The translations under genes and the position numbers were made by a program. 64,000 bases of DNA from JBBQUN01 sp963717115 (GTDB taxonomy: Bacteria > Actinomycetota > Acidimicrobiia > Acidimicrobiales > SZUA-35): assembly GCA_963717115.1 (NCBI GenBank), contig CAVQVO010000017.1:1-64000 (forward strand). The letters are read 5' to 3'. The notes under the pieces are model-generated. The model did no database searches. It was given only the letters and a program-made list of their open reading frames with translations, and was not told the DNA's origin. Shown piece by piece: positions 31,709 to 42,390 of this stretch. Numbering within the stretch: the stretch's first letter is position 1; each line of letters begins with the position of its first letter.

Positions 31709-33445
31709 GCCGACACCGCCCGCTGGGCCCCACGGACGAGCTTGCCCGGCGTCGCCCCGGTGGCCGCACCGTCGGTCATGATCTCGACACCGGCGACGAA
31801 GGTGTTGCGGTACCCGTCGGCCCGTTGCAGCAGTCGACGCCCTCCGGCCGGCAGGTCGAAGGCGACCTCGGGGGCGTGCAACGCCAGGTTGTCGAAGTCG
31901 ATCACGTTGAGATCGGCCCGGTAACCCGGGGCGATCACCCCCCGGTCGAGGAGCCCGACGGTCTCGGCCGTCATCCGGCACTGCTTGGCGATGAGGGTCT
32001 CGACCGGGATGCGTCCGTAGGGCCGGTCACGGCCCCACCACTGGAGCAGCGTGGTGGGGAAGCTGACATCGCAGATCGTGCCGACGTGGGCCCCGCCATC
32101 CGAGAGGCCGGGAACGGCCGCGGGGTGAAGCAGCATCTCGCGGACGACGTCGAGATTGCCGGCGGCCCAGTTGAGGCTCGGGATGTAGAGCATCGCCTTG
32201 CCGTCGTTCTCGAGTACCCAGTCGTAGGCGACCTCGGCGGGGGGACGACCCTCGCGCTCGGCGGTGGCGCCGACCGAGTCGGCCGGATCGGGTTCGTAGT
32301 TCGGAGGATCGCCCAGCCGGAACATGTGGGGGAAGGCGTTGACCGCCCGACCGCCGAGCACGCTGTTCTCGGTGTGGACCTGGTCGATGATGGTGGACCG
32401 GATCTCGGGTCGGCGCATGCGCCCGACCCGTTCGGCCAGCGGGAGGCCGGCCAGGTCCTTGTAGGCGGCCGAGAACATGAACGGATTGAGCGTGGTCTGC
32501 AGCCCGAGCAGCAGCCCGACCGCTCGAGCCCCGACCTGGCCCCGCATCGTGACGCCCTCGGCGGTCGCCTGGGCGAACCCGTCGAGATGCCGCTTCCAGT
32601 CGTCGGGACGTTTCGGCGCCTGGGCGATCGAGATCGAGATCGGACGACCCGATCGTTCGGCCATCGCCCGGAAGATCGCCGTCTCGGCCTCGACGTCGAT
32701 GAAGTCGCTGACCACCTGGAGCACGCCCTTGCCGGCGGCCCCGAGGCCCTGGGCGATCCCGACGAGTTCGTCGATCTCGGCTTTCAGGGTCGGAGTCGGC
32801 TCGCCCAGGCTGGTGCGGTGATTGAGCGTGCGGCTGGTCGTGAAGCCCAGCGCACCCTGCTCGACGGCCTGGCGGGCCAGCTCGGCCATCTCGGCGATGT
32901 CGTCGGGGTTGGCCGGCTCCTGCCGTCCGCCCCGTTCGCCCATCACGTGCAGGCGCAGGGCTCCGTGGGGCAGTTGGGCGCCGAGGTCGATGTCGCGCGG
33001 CCGGCTGTCGAGGTAGTCGAGATACTCGCCGAACGACTCCCACGCCCACGGCAGGCCCTCGTGCAGGGCGGTGCCCGGGATGTCCTCGACCCCCTCCATC
33101 AACTGGATGAGCCGCTCGTGGTTGTCGGCTCGGACCGGGGCGAAGCCGACGCCGCAGTTGCCCATCACGACCGTCGTGACGCCGTGCCAACTCGACGGAG
33201 CGAGGTGCTGGTCCCAGGTCGCCTGGCCGTCGTAGTGGGTGTGGATGTCGACGAAGCCGGGCGCGACGAGATGGCCCTCGGCGTCGAGCTCTCGGGCGCG
33301 CGGTGCCGTCGACCCGGCCTCCGTCCTCGGCCCGGCCGACGTGGGTGATGATGCCGTTGCTGACGGCGACGTCGGCCACCGATCCCGGTCGGCCGGTCCC
33401 GTCGACGACGGTGCCGTTGCGGATGACGAGTTCGTGTTGGGCCAC
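31705..33445 (-). pseudogene. N-acyl-D-amino-acid deacylase-like amidohydrolase, frameshifted
   Basis: A GTG at 33445 with GAGGGGGAATC upstream begins a normal N-terminus (ELVIRNGTVVDGTGRPGS). The frame is lost near 33294-33296, where one extra base in a GGG run (plus strand) moves RELDAEGHLVAPGFVDIHTH into another frame. From there the reading is intact to the stop, with MGNCGVGFAPVRADNHERL, the SDGGAHVGTICD metal site and APGYRADLNVIDF. Removing one base gives 579 aa, the normal length of this family. It may be a sequencing or assembly error, or a recent mutation. The encoded enzyme would remove N-acyl groups from D-amino acids or similar amides. Confidence 0.75.
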
Positions 33446-33542
33446 GATTCCCCCTCGTATGTGTCGGGTCGACGCGGCTTGCGACGACCGGCGATGTGCA
33501 GCCGACGCTACTCGGCGCCCTGCCCGCCGAGAAATGCGGGTC

Positions 33543-35053
33543 TCACGAAAGCCGGTCGAGGATGTTGGTCGTGATCTGTTCGACCTGGCGATCTCGTTCG
33601 GCCAGATCCGTGGGCCCAGTCGGTGCTGCCCGAGGTGATCACCGTGCCTCCGCCGGGCGAGGTGTAGGTCCCGAGCACGGCATGGCCGGCGGCGATCCTG
33701 GCCACCGACACCTCGTCCCGGGCGTCGAAGAGGCGCGAGCGCGATGAACTCGATCTCGGAGGGTTCGTCGGGTTTGGGCGGACGGGCGGCCGTGGTGCGG
33801 GTGAAGTGGGCGGCCGGTGCCGTGCCGAGGATCTCGAACGAGTCCGGCGTTCCGTCGGACCCGGTGGGGTAGGGGAGCCCGTCGCGGTAGGTGAAGTCGC
33901 AACCGTCGCACTCGTAGCCGACCAGCGTCGCAGCGGCCCCGAGGACGTCGCCGTACCCGATGCCGGTGCCGTCGAAGATCCAGTGGTCGGGGCGGTGGAC
34001 GGTGTAGCCGCCGGCGCCGTTGGTGACCCGTTTGCCGATGCGGTGGTAGCCGCCACGACTGAAGCTCACGCCGGTCATGTGGTTCTCGGGTCGGCCGATC
34101 AGGTGATCCGACCAGATGCTCGTCAGTTCGCCGATGCGATCGGTGTCGTAGACCGGGTCCTTCTTGAACTGGCCCTTGTAGCCGACCATCACCGACGCCG
34201 GGCCTTCGGAGCTGGGGTCCTCCATCCGCACCTGCCAGAACGCCGTGTTGCCCGAGAAGAACGCCACGTTGCCGCCCCCGGCGATGAACGACTCGACGGT
34301 GTCGCGCATCGGCCCCGACCAGTACTCGTCGTGTCCGACCGAGAGGATCAGACGATGGCCGTCGACGATTCCCGGGTGTTCCTCGAGGTCGGCGTTGACG
34401 CAGACATCGATGCCGTGGCCGTGCTGCTCGGCCCATTCGATGAACGGCTGCTCCCAGTCCGGCCACCCGGCCGATCCGGCCCACGGCGACAGGTGGTGAT
34501 AGCGGAGGTAGCCGACGTGGGCGTTCATGTCGGGATCCGGTGGCCGGGTCGTGGTGACGCGCCGGCCCGCGCCCGGCGGCTTCCACAGGTAGCCCCGCTC
34601 CATCGGCCGCTGGAGGGCCGAGCGGGTGGCGCCGGTGTAGAGATTGCGCCCGCCGAAGTCGTTGTAGGCGTACCAGGTGTTGGTGGCGAGCGGGAGCAGG
34701 ATCGTGTTGGTCGAGCTCGCCGTCGGACGGACGACGAAGAACGCATGGCTCTGCCGGATCTTGCCGTCGACGTCGATGGTGAGCACCACCTCGTAGTACC
34801 CCGACCGCCAATCGGCGCCGGTGGTGACGGCGGTGGCCGCCGGCCAGTCGCATCCCGCGGTCGAGGCATCACGGGGCGTCGGGTGGTGATCGGCCGGAAC
34901 CGTGTCGGACCACACGACGTCCCGGGTGCCCCCGACCCGGGCGATCTCGACGGCAACGGGGCGAGCCCCGGCCGACGAGAGATGGAGCGCGACCCGATCA
35001 CCGGGCGACACGGATTGGGGCCAGCAGTATCCGGTGACGGTCTCGATCGGCAT
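33543..35053 (-). pseudogene. N,N-dimethylformamidase large-subunit-like protein, two frameshifts
   Basis: The ATG at 35053 (MPIETVTGYCWPQSVSPGDR) opens a frame with the family landmarks NTWYAYNDFGGRNLYTG, LILSVGHDEYWSGPMRDTVE and NVAFFSGNTAFWQVR. It breaks near 33736-33744, continues in a second frame (RLFDARDEVSVARIAAGHAV) and breaks again near 33604-33610 before ending in LAERDRQVEQITTNILDRLS. Each break is repaired by removing one base; the corrected length is 502 aa. The family includes the beta subunit of dimethylformamidase, which hydrolyses DMF to dimethylamine and formate, but most actinobacterial homologues are untested. Confidence 0.72.
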
Positions 35054-35114
35054 GGCGCCAGCATGGCAGCTGGGTCGACGACGGGTCGACTTCCCGCCGG
35101 CGCCCGAGCCCGGG

Positions 35115-36927
35115 TCAGCGGGTGCGGAACTCCAGCCCCTCGAAATCGCCGGCATTCCGCCAGCGGTCGATGTACTCGAAATAGGCCACCGGGCCATCGG
35201 GGTAGCCGAGCCGGTTCAGGAGCCCGGCCCGTCCCGAGTCCTGACCCTCGTTGTTGTAATAGCCGGGCGTGCAGGTCGGATCGGCGCCGAAGGTGCGGCC
35301 GCCCGCCTCGAGTCGGGCCACCCAGGCCGCTTCGGCCTCGGCGGTGACCTCGACCTCGTCGGCGCCGATCTCGAGCGCATGGGCGATGATCGAGCCGATC
35401 GTGATCCCGGCCTCGGTCAGGTTGTGCGGGATGTTGGAGATCAGGTTGGCCCCCTGCGTCGGACCGACCACGAAGGCGTTGGGGAAGCCGTTGACGTGGA
35501 TCCCGTGCAGACTCGTCATCCCGTCGGCCCAGTGCTCCGACAGCTTCTGACCGTCCCGTCCGACCATGTCGAACCCGGCACGACGGGTGAACTCGGTTCC
35601 GACTTCGAAGCCCGACGCGTAGATGAGGCAGTCGAGTGGGTAGTCGACGCCGCCCACCACGACACCGGTCTCGGTGATCCGTTCGACACCCCGGCCGTCG
35701 GTGTCGATCAGGTGGGTGGACGGCTCGTTGAAGGCGTCGAGGTACTGGTCGTGGAAGCACGGTCGTTTGCAGAGCTGCCGGAACCAGGGCTTCAGCGCCT
35801 CGGCGGTGTTCGGGTCGGCGACGATGGCATCGACCCGGGCCCGGATCTCGGCCATCTTCTCGTCGTCGGACTCGTGATAGGCCGCGAGCATCGCGTCCGG
35901 TCCGAAGCCGTTCTCGGGATGGGCGAGCACCTTGTCTCGGATGCGTTTCGAGATGTCGGTCCACCCGTCCATGACGAGGTCCTCGTCGGCGAACCCCCCG
36001 GTCTGCAGGATGGTGAAGTTCATGAGCCACTTCTCCTGCCAGCCCGGTTCGAGGGTGGCGAACCAGTCGGGATCGGTCGGCCTGTTGTTGCGGATGTCGA
36101 TCGACGACGGGGTTCGCTGGAACACGAACAACTCGCCACAGGCTCGAGCGAGATGGGGGATGCACTGCACCGCAGTGGCCCCGGTTCCGATGATGCCCAC
36201 CCGCTTGTCGGCCAGACCGGTCATGGGCTCACCGTCGGGGCTGCCGCCGGTGTAGGCGTAGTCCCAGCGGCTCGTGTGGAAGCTGTGGCCGGTGAACGTC
36301 TCGATCCCCGGAATCCCCGGGAGCTTGGGTCGATGCAGGGGTCCGGTTCCCATCGCCACGAACTTGGCCCGCATCTCGTCGCCCCGGTTGGTCCGGATGA
36401 TCCAGCGCGACGAGACCTCGTCCCACTCGAGTCCCGTCACCTCGGTCGACAGGCAGGCGTTGTCGTAGAGGCCGAAGTGTCTGCCGATGCGGCGGCAGTG
36501 CTCGAGGATCTCGGGCGCGTGCGTGTACTTCTCGGTCGGCATGTGACCGGTCTCTTCGAGCAGGGGGAGGTAGATGAACGCCGCCGTGTCGCACTGCGCC
36601 CCGGGGTAGCGATTCCAGTACCACGTCCCCCCGAAGTCGCCGCCCTTCTCGATGATCCGGACGTCGTCGATGCCGGCGGCCTTCAGCTTGGCCCCGGTGA
36701 CCAGGCCGGCGAAACCGCCACCGATGAACGCCACGGTCACCTCGTCGAAGAGGGGCTCTCGCTCGGCCGGCTCGACGTAGGGGTCGTCGAGGTAGTGCGC
36801 GAAGTCTGCCGACGGGCTCGAGGTACTGGTCGTTGCCGTCGGGGCGGAGGCGCTTGTCGCGCTCCTCGGCGTACTTGGCCCGGATGGCCTCGAGGTCGAG
36901 TGTGGTGTCGGCGGTGGGTGTGGTCAC
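35115..36927 (-). pseudogene. Flavin-dependent Baeyer-Villiger-type monooxygenase, one frameshift
   Basis: A GTG at 36927 starts an N-terminal extension (LDLEAIRAKYAEERDKRLR) that loses frame near 36806-36816. The rest continues in another frame from ADFAHYLDDPYVEPAE. The large part has the FAD Rossmann motif FIGGGFAGLVTGAK, the BVMO fingerprint FTGHSFHTSRWDY (FxGxxxHxxxW) and the NADPH Rossmann motif GIIGTGATAVQ. The corrected length is 603 aa, usual for N-terminally extended BVMOs of the cyclohexanone/cyclopentadecanone type. If the frameshift is real, a product started at the internal GTG/ATG near 36740 would still have both dinucleotide folds. It is the first gene of the minus-strand catabolic run. 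Confidence 0.78.
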
Positions 36928-37095
36928 CCGACCAGGTTGACGCGAGACGAACCTGCGGTCAAAGGAACCGTGACGCCGAGGCCGGTGCGATCCCGCTCGA
37001 CGGTGCCCGTTGCCGACCCGTCGGGCCAGGACCATCGGTTGCATCATCGCACCGGTGGCCACCGCCGTCGGGGCGGGCGATGGGGTGGAGGTCGA

Positions 37096-38181
37096 TCAGC
37101 AACCGCTTCCGGGCGTGATCCGATCGGGGATCGACGGATCGATGACCTCGATGTGGACGTGGGGCCACGACGGGTTGGCGGTGAGGTCGTCGATCTGGGA
37201 ACCGAAGGGGAGGAGGTGGGCCCGTGGTGCGATGACCGTGCGACCGGCCTCGACCCGATCGCCACGCCCGACGGTCACCCCGTCGAGGTGCAGCACCTTC
37301 ACTTCCCAGCCGGGTCGGGCGTCGGGTTCGACGACGACGAAATCGTCCCGGTGGCGGCAGTAGAGCGTGTAACCGCCCGAACGCAGCACCGTGCCGGTGA
37401 CGGGGGACGTGATGTCGAGCATCGGATGGACGACGACATCGGCCGCGCCCCGACGATCGGTGTCACGGTTGCGGCTGGCGAGGGTCGAGACCGGCCATCC
37501 GGCGTCGAGCGGTGACTGGGGGAGGGCGCCATCGTTGGTCGACTGGTGGAACCCGATTCGCTCGATCGCCATCGACGGGGCCGTGAGCACGACGTCGCCG
37601 ACGCTCGCGAACGGAATCGGCGGGCGGACGGTCACGGCCCGGGCGCTGCTCGGGCCTCGGCCGCCGAGCCGACAACCGCGACCGGGGACCCCGTCGGAGG
37701 GCAGCGGGTGAGCCCGGGCGAACTCCGGCGACAGCGAGAAGTGGAGCATGGCGTCGGCGCGATCGATCCGGCCGGTGGTGAGCAGGCCGAGCCAGTAGCC
37801 GAGACCGTCGGTGTCGGGCGCCCGGTCGAGCACGTTCCGGTAGATCAGATCCATGAACGCGAGGTCGTCGACCGGTCCGTACGTCGCCCCGAACTCCGCG
37901 CTGAGCGAGAACGATTCCACGATGTCGTCGATGCGGACGCACTGCTCGAACTGCTCGAGCCAATAGAGCGCGCCCCCGGCGTCGGGTGGCCGGTCGAAGA
38001 AGGCCCAGTAGAGACGCAGGACATCGGCGTGCGGAGCGGTCAGCTCGTCGATGGCCGCCACCTGCTCGAACGTCAGCGTCTCACGCTCGATTCCGTCGTC
38101 GGCGGAGGCGGGGGGCGCCCCGACCAAACCGGTCGAGGCGACCAGGGCGGCGACCAGGGCGGCGAGCAGGAGGCCGCGCAC
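37096..38181 (-). CDS. Secreted DUF4214 + M23-type peptidase protein
   Basis: 361 aa. A signal peptide is clear (residues 1-27: LLLAALVAALVASTGLVG, ending ASA). A DUF4214 domain follows (about 45-160), with LYWAFFDRPPDAGGALYWLE and the matching LIYRNVLDRAPDTDGLGYWL. The C-terminal 130 residues look like an M23/LytM fold. It has HxxxD in VVHPMLDITSPVTGTV, KVLHLDGVTVGRGDRVEAG and HxH in WPHVHIEV, but M23 spacing is only approximate, so peptidase activity is a prediction. It lies 3 bp downstream of the metzincin gene. DUF4214 repeats occur in secreted and surface proteins; the ligand is unknown. Confidence 0.72.
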   Translation of the reverse strand: MRGLLLAALVAALVASTGLVGAPPASADDGIERETLTFEQVAAIDELTAPHADVLRLYWAFFDRPPDAGGALYWLEQFEQCVRIDDIVESFSLSAEFGATYGPVDDLAFMDLIYRNVLDRAPDTDGLGYWLGLLTTGRIDRADAMLHFSLSPEFARAHPLPSDGVPGRGCRLGGRGPSSARAVTVRPPIPFASVGDVVLTAPSMAIERIGFHQSTNDGALPQSPLDAGWPVSTLASRNRDTDRRGAADVVVHPMLDITSPVTGTVLRSGGYTLYCRHRDDFVVVEPDARPGWEVKVLHLDGVTVGRGDRVEAGRTVIAPRAHLLPFGSQIDDLTANPSWPHVHIEVIDPSIPDRITPGSGC

Positions 38182-38184
38182 GGG

Positions 38185-40489
38185 CTATCGGATGGTTCCC
38201 GTGCGCAGGATGAACTCGAGCGATTCGGAGAAGCCGGTCATGACCGACCCCCGTGAGGATCGGGCGAGCTGACCGACCCAGTAGTCCAACCCCGCCTGAT
38301 CGGGGCTGCGGGTCAGGACGTTGTTGTAGACCAGTTCGACGAAGCGGAGGTCGGTCAGCGAGCCGTAGGTGGCGACGAACTCGGCCGAGGACGACATGTC
38401 CTGAGCGATCGTGGCGAGCGGGGTACCTCGGCGGGCGACGTCGCTCCAGAAGGCGAGTCCACCGGCGTCGGGTTCGCGGAGGAAGAAGGCGAAGTACAGC
38501 CGGGAGATCCGGGCCTCCAGCGACGACGTGGGTGGCGCCGTTCCCGTGGTGGCGACGTGCTCGGGCGACTCGGAGAACCCGAGCATGACGTCGCCCCGGC
38601 TGCGGCCCGAACGCAACTGGGCGACCCAGTAGCTCCGGCCCGGGCCGTCGGCGGCGCGGCCGAGGACGTTCTGGTAGACGAGATCGACGAACGCAGGGTC
38701 GTCGAGCGTGCCGTATCGGGACCGGAACTCCGGGCTCGCCGCCAGTTCGGCCGACATCGCGACGAGCCGGGTCCCGTTCGCCAGCTCCCGAAGCCAGTAG
38801 GCGTAGCCATCGGCGTCGGGGGCCCGCTGGAAGTAGGCGGCGAACAGGCGTCCCACCTGGCCGTCGAGGGGCAGCGGTCGCACGAGCCCGGGGGCGATCC
38901 CGGTCAGCAGGCTCGAACCGGGGGGCCCGGCGGCGCCGATGCGGATCGGCGTGACCCGGAACTGGTAGACCCCGGTGGGGAGGGACGCGGTCGTGATGGA
39001 GGTGGTCGGGGTCTCGCCGACGAGGCTCCAACCGCCGCCACTGACCGTGCGCTGTTCGACCCGATACACGTCACCGATCGCCGCACCCAGCGGGGCGGTC
39101 CAGCTGATCGTTCGCGACGAACCGGTTCCACCGGCCGAGACGTGGAGTGGTTGGTTGGGGATGGAGGGCATCGCAATCGACGCCGTGGCCGGCGTGCCGG
39201 AGGCCGTACGGCCGACGGGCGTCACCGAGAGCTCGTAGGTGATGCTGTTGTAGAGCCCGCTCAGCGTGATCGAGGTCTGGCCGGCGGGAATCACCACCGA
39301 CGCATCGACCCGGCCCCCGCGCCGGGCCTCGACGGCGAACGAGACCGGGGCCGCTCCGAAGCGATTCAACGCCGGATCGATCACCGCGGTGATCTGTCCG
39401 GGCCCCGCCTGCGCATCGAGCGACGGAGTGAGGGGCGGCGGGGCGATGACCCAGCCCTGTTGGTCGAGCACACCGAGGACGGCGGCGTCGATCGACCGCC
39501 GCACGGTGCCGCGTTCGAGTTGCGCCACCATGAGCTCACCGCCGGCCCCGTTGCGGGCGACCGACTCGGCGAAATGCGAGAAGCTGCTGCCGTTCTTGAA
39601 GAACCCGGGCGAGTGCAGATCGAAGAAGCGCCCGCCTCCCACGTCGATCGACAAGGGCCCCGACAGGAACGCGTCGGGGTTGGCCCGGGTCAGGAGCGGT
39701 CCGTCGGGGGTCTGGACCAGGGCGTCGTATCGGTAGGGCGGTTCGGCCAGCTCGGGCGACCAGGCCCCGGGTTCGCGCCAGGCCGATCCGAGGAAGCCCA
39801 GCCCGTGGGCGACCTCGTGGACCACGACCGAGCGCATGTCGAGGCGGTCCGCGGGCGGCGGGGTGTCGGCGGTGTGCCAGGCGCCGGTGGCGATGGAGCA
39901 GGTGTTGGACTCGGCGAGTTCGGCGTTCAGCACGACGCGGCAGCTCGGGGGCACCACCGTTGAGGTCGATCCCGGTCAGGGCGTTGGCCAGTGGGGTCGG
40001 GTAGCCGTGCGTGGAGGGGAGGTCGGGACGCTGGTAGATCTCGCCGGCACCGGCGTAGCCGAGCACACCGGCGTCGCCGAGACACACCCACGACACCTGG
40101 ACCACCACGGGGAGCGGGGATTGCAGCGCCGCGCCCCACTGCGCCACCGACGAGGCAACGGCGTCTCGAACGCCGGCGGGGACGTTGGCGTCGAAGGCCG
40201 TGACGAACCCGGCCGTTGCCGCCGCCGTACCGGCTGGGAGCTCGACCCGAGGATCGGTCGGCCGATCGGTGAGCTCGGCGTCGATCGCTTCGATGCGCTC
40301 GACGGTGGCGGGATCGAGGGTGTCGATCGACTCGATGACGATCGGTCCCGGGGTGACTGCGACCATCTCGTCGGGTTCGGCCGTCGGGGTCGCATCCGGG
40401 GGTGGCGGCAGGGTCTCGGCGCCGATGGGCGCCACGCCGACGAGGGCGAGCAACACAACGAGGACGGCGACGCCGGTCTGGGGACTCAC
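38185..40489 (-). pseudogene. Secreted metzincin-like protease with Fn3 and DUF4214 repeats, one frameshift
   Basis: A GTG at 40489 with AGGAG upstream starts a signal peptide (VAVLVVLLALVGVAPIGA). Frame is lost near 39946-39958 and resumes as PPSCRVVLNAELAESNTCS. The zinc motif is VVHEVAHGLGFLGSAW (HExxHxxGF). After the protease domain come a beta-rich linker (from about residue 345), a fibronectin type III-like domain (SRTISWTAPLGAAIGDVYRV) and two DUF4214 repeats (LFAAYFQRAPDADGYAYWL and LYFAFFLREPDAGGLAFWS). The corrected length is 767 aa. Even with the shift, a start inside the second frame would make a protease lacking its signal peptide. It probably digests extracellular protein. Confidence 0.75.
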
Positions 40490-40655
40490 ATGTACTCCTA
40501 CCGGCGCCCGGGATCTGGCACCACCGCAGTGCCGCGATCATGGCGTTGGTGCGCCGCGTCGGTCTCCGACTCGTGGATAGCAGGGTTTGGGCCCGATTCG
40601 ACCCCGGGTGGCCACAACGGTGACACAAACCTCACTCCTGGGCCCGAACGCCACG

Positions 40656-40679
40656 ATGCGCCGACCGGGGTCGGCGCAT
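40656..40679 (-). terminator. Hairpin after the monohaem cytochrome c gene
   Basis: ATGCGCCGACC and GGTCGGCGCAT form an 11-bp perfect inverted repeat around two bases, in the 240-bp gap between the cytochrome c stop (40730) and the protease start (40489). It most likely ends the minus-strand cytochrome c transcript. No U-run follows. Nothing else is recognisable in this gap apart from the protease ribosome binding site. Confidence 0.5.
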
Positions 40680-40729
40680 GACGGGACGGTTGGGGGCCTG
40701 CGCCCATCGTGGCGCCGGTGCTCGACCGG

Positions 40730-41596
40730 TCAGCCGCCCATGGCGGCTTCGTCACCGGCAGCCTTCGGCCCGGGGCACTCCTCGGGGTTCTCGGCATCGC
40801 CGGTCGCACCCGGTGTGTACTCGGGGTTGGCGCACGACAGCAGCATCGCGAGGACCTCGTCGGTGATCTGCGTGCTCGCCCCCGACTCGATCTTTTCGCG
40901 CAGTTCCTCTTCCCACAGGACGTACGCCTCGCTCAGCGCGTCTTCACCCGCCAGCACCACCCGCTCGTGGTAGATCACGAGCTCGAGGTGCTCGAGCGAC
41001 AGGCCGTTCTGGAGTGCCGGCATCACACCGAGCTGGCCGGCCACGTGGGCGCCACCTTCGCGGTCGGGGTCGCCGTACTGCTCGCCGGCGATGGCGGCCG
41101 AGCCTCGGGCGACGTGCACCATCTGGTCGATGGGATCGGGGAAGGTCTTGACGACCTCACCGTTGGAGAACTGGTACCCGGTCCCGCCACCACCGGCGGC
41201 ACCGTGACACCCGGCACAGCCACCCTCGACGTTGTAGACCTCGGCGGCGTCGATGAAGAAGACGTCCTCGACGACCTGCTCCTGCATGGTGCCGGCGTAG
41301 ATCCACGCCCACAGTGGCAGCGCGGCCACCAGACCCATGGCCCAGATCGGCATCTTCTTGCGGGCGTTGGCCGCAGCGATGTAGGCCGGGACGGGCTTGG
41401 CCGGGGGCGGCGCCTTGTCGGGTCCGATGGCGGCCGCCGCCTTGGCCAGAGCCGCCGGTTGCCCCGACGCCGCCGGTGCCGCCGACGCGGCCGGGGTGAC
41501 GGCGGCCTCGCTGGCTGCGGGGGCGTCGTCGCCGCCGGTCTTTCCGGTCTTGGCGCTCTTGGAGCGCTTGAGGAGGTGTTCTGGGATCTCGGTCAC
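40730..41596 (-). CDS. Membrane-anchored monohaem cytochrome c
   Basis: 288 aa from a GTG at 41596, chosen because the resulting TEIPEHLLKRSKSAK start matches the start of the cytochrome b C-terminal subunit at 43740. The cytosolic N-terminus is Ala/Pro-rich (about 20-75), followed by one membrane segment (IWAMGLVAALPLWAWIYA). The periplasmic cytochrome c domain has CAGCH in EGGCAGCHGAAGGGGTG and probably a distal Met in GVMPALQNGLSL. It is divergent from the rest of the reductase locus, with a 345-bp control region between. It probably takes electrons from the Rieske/b6f-like complex to a terminal oxidase. Confidence 0.85.
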   Translation of the reverse strand: MTEIPEHLLKRSKSAKTGKTGGDDAPAASEAAVTPAASAAPAASGQPAALAKAAAAIGPDKAPPPAKPVPAYIAAANARKKMPIWAMGLVAALPLWAWIYAGTMQEQVVEDVFFIDAAEVYNVEGGCAGCHGAAGGGGTGYQFSNGEVVKTFPDPIDQMVHVARGSAAIAGEQYGDPDREGGAHVAGQLGVMPALQNGLSLEHLELVIYHERVVLAGEDALSEAYVLWEEELREKIESGASTQITDEVLAMLLSCANPEYTPGATGDAENPEECPGPKAAGDEAAMGG

Positions 41597-41941
41597 AGGT
41601 CTGTCCGGGGGCTCCAGGGATCGGGGCGCGTCCATCAGGACGGGAATGGCGGCCAATCGTAGGGCCGATCGACCTCGACTGACCATTCTTGCCGCATTCT
41701 TCTCTCCGGCGCATCGCACGCGAGGTGGACGCATCGGGGCAGTGTCGGCGTGAGGCGCATGTCGATCAGGATTCGAAGGTCGCCATCGGGCGATTCGCGT
41801 GCTACACCAACGGTGCTCGTGTTCGCCCTCCGGTTTGCCGGTGGGCATCCATCACGCGTTAGATTGTGCAGGCCTTCACAAGCGTCGTCGGTCGCCGCCG
41901 CCGGCCGGGCCATCCTTCGTAGTCCAACCAGGAGAGTCACA
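41597..41941. other. 345-bp divergent intergenic control region of the cytochrome locus
   Basis: This gap separates the monohaem cytochrome c gene (minus) from the reductase operon (plus). It contains a candidate plus-strand promoter (41835-41865) and ends with AGGAGAG before the TTG start. Small plus-strand frames exist but are low in coding bias. I see no convincing small gene, riboswitch or long palindrome in it. Confidence 0.5.
41835..41865 (+). promoter_or_regulatory. Candidate promoter for the reductase operon
   Basis: TTGCCG (41835-41840) and TAGATT (41860-41865) are spaced 19 bp. TAGATT matches TANNNT exactly and is one of the few A/T-rich hexamers in the gap. The resulting leader would be about 70 nt before the TTG at 41942. 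Confidence 0.35.
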
Positions 41942-42385
41942 TTGGTCGCCCTCGTGGTGTCGACATTGATCTCAGCCGTGATGACCTACGGCATCTCGTG
42001 GTACGCCAAGCGGCGTCCACAGGGCACCCGCACCACCTGGGGCGAGGCCGCGGTCGGATCCATCTACGTCTTCTGCATCCTCTACCTGGTCTTCGGCGTG
42101 GTCCCCCACCAGTGGCTCACCCTCGCCGAGAACGAGTGGAGCTGGCGGGCCGACCGCATCTGGAACGGCTGGGGTCTCATCACCGCGCAGAGCCGCGGAG
42201 GCTGGTTCCCCTTCGAGATCACCTACCGGGTCCTGTCCGACTCGATCGCTGCGTTGATCTACATCGTCTTCCTCGGTGCCATGTCGAAGATGTGGGTCGA
42301 TTGGCAGGTCCGGGGCGACAAGTCGGCCCCGAGCACCGAGATCGAGAAGAGCACGTACGGTCGTCCCCTGGTGAAGCGGAGCTGA
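41942..42385 (+). CDS. Small membrane protein of the quinol:cytochrome c reductase locus
   Basis: 147 aa from a TTG at 41942, placed six bases after AGGAGAG; no ATG is better placed. Three hydrophobic stretches are visible: LVVSTLISAVMTYGISWYA at the N-terminus, VGSIYVFCILYLVFGVVPHQ, and a third near 105-123 (SIAALIYIVFLGAMS). A polar loop with ENEWSWRADRIWNGWG lies between. The C-terminus is charged. I do not recognise the family. Its place as first gene, six bases before the ferredoxin, makes it a probable membrane subunit or assembly factor of this complex. Confidence 0.72.
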   Translation: MVALVVSTLISAVMTYGISWYAKRRPQGTRTTWGEAAVGSIYVFCILYLVFGVVPHQWLTLAENEWSWRADRIWNGWGLITAQSRGGWFPFEITYRVLSDSIAALIYIVFLGAMSKMWVDWQVRGDKSAPSTEIEKSTYGRPLVKRS

Positions 42386-42390
42386 TCAGC

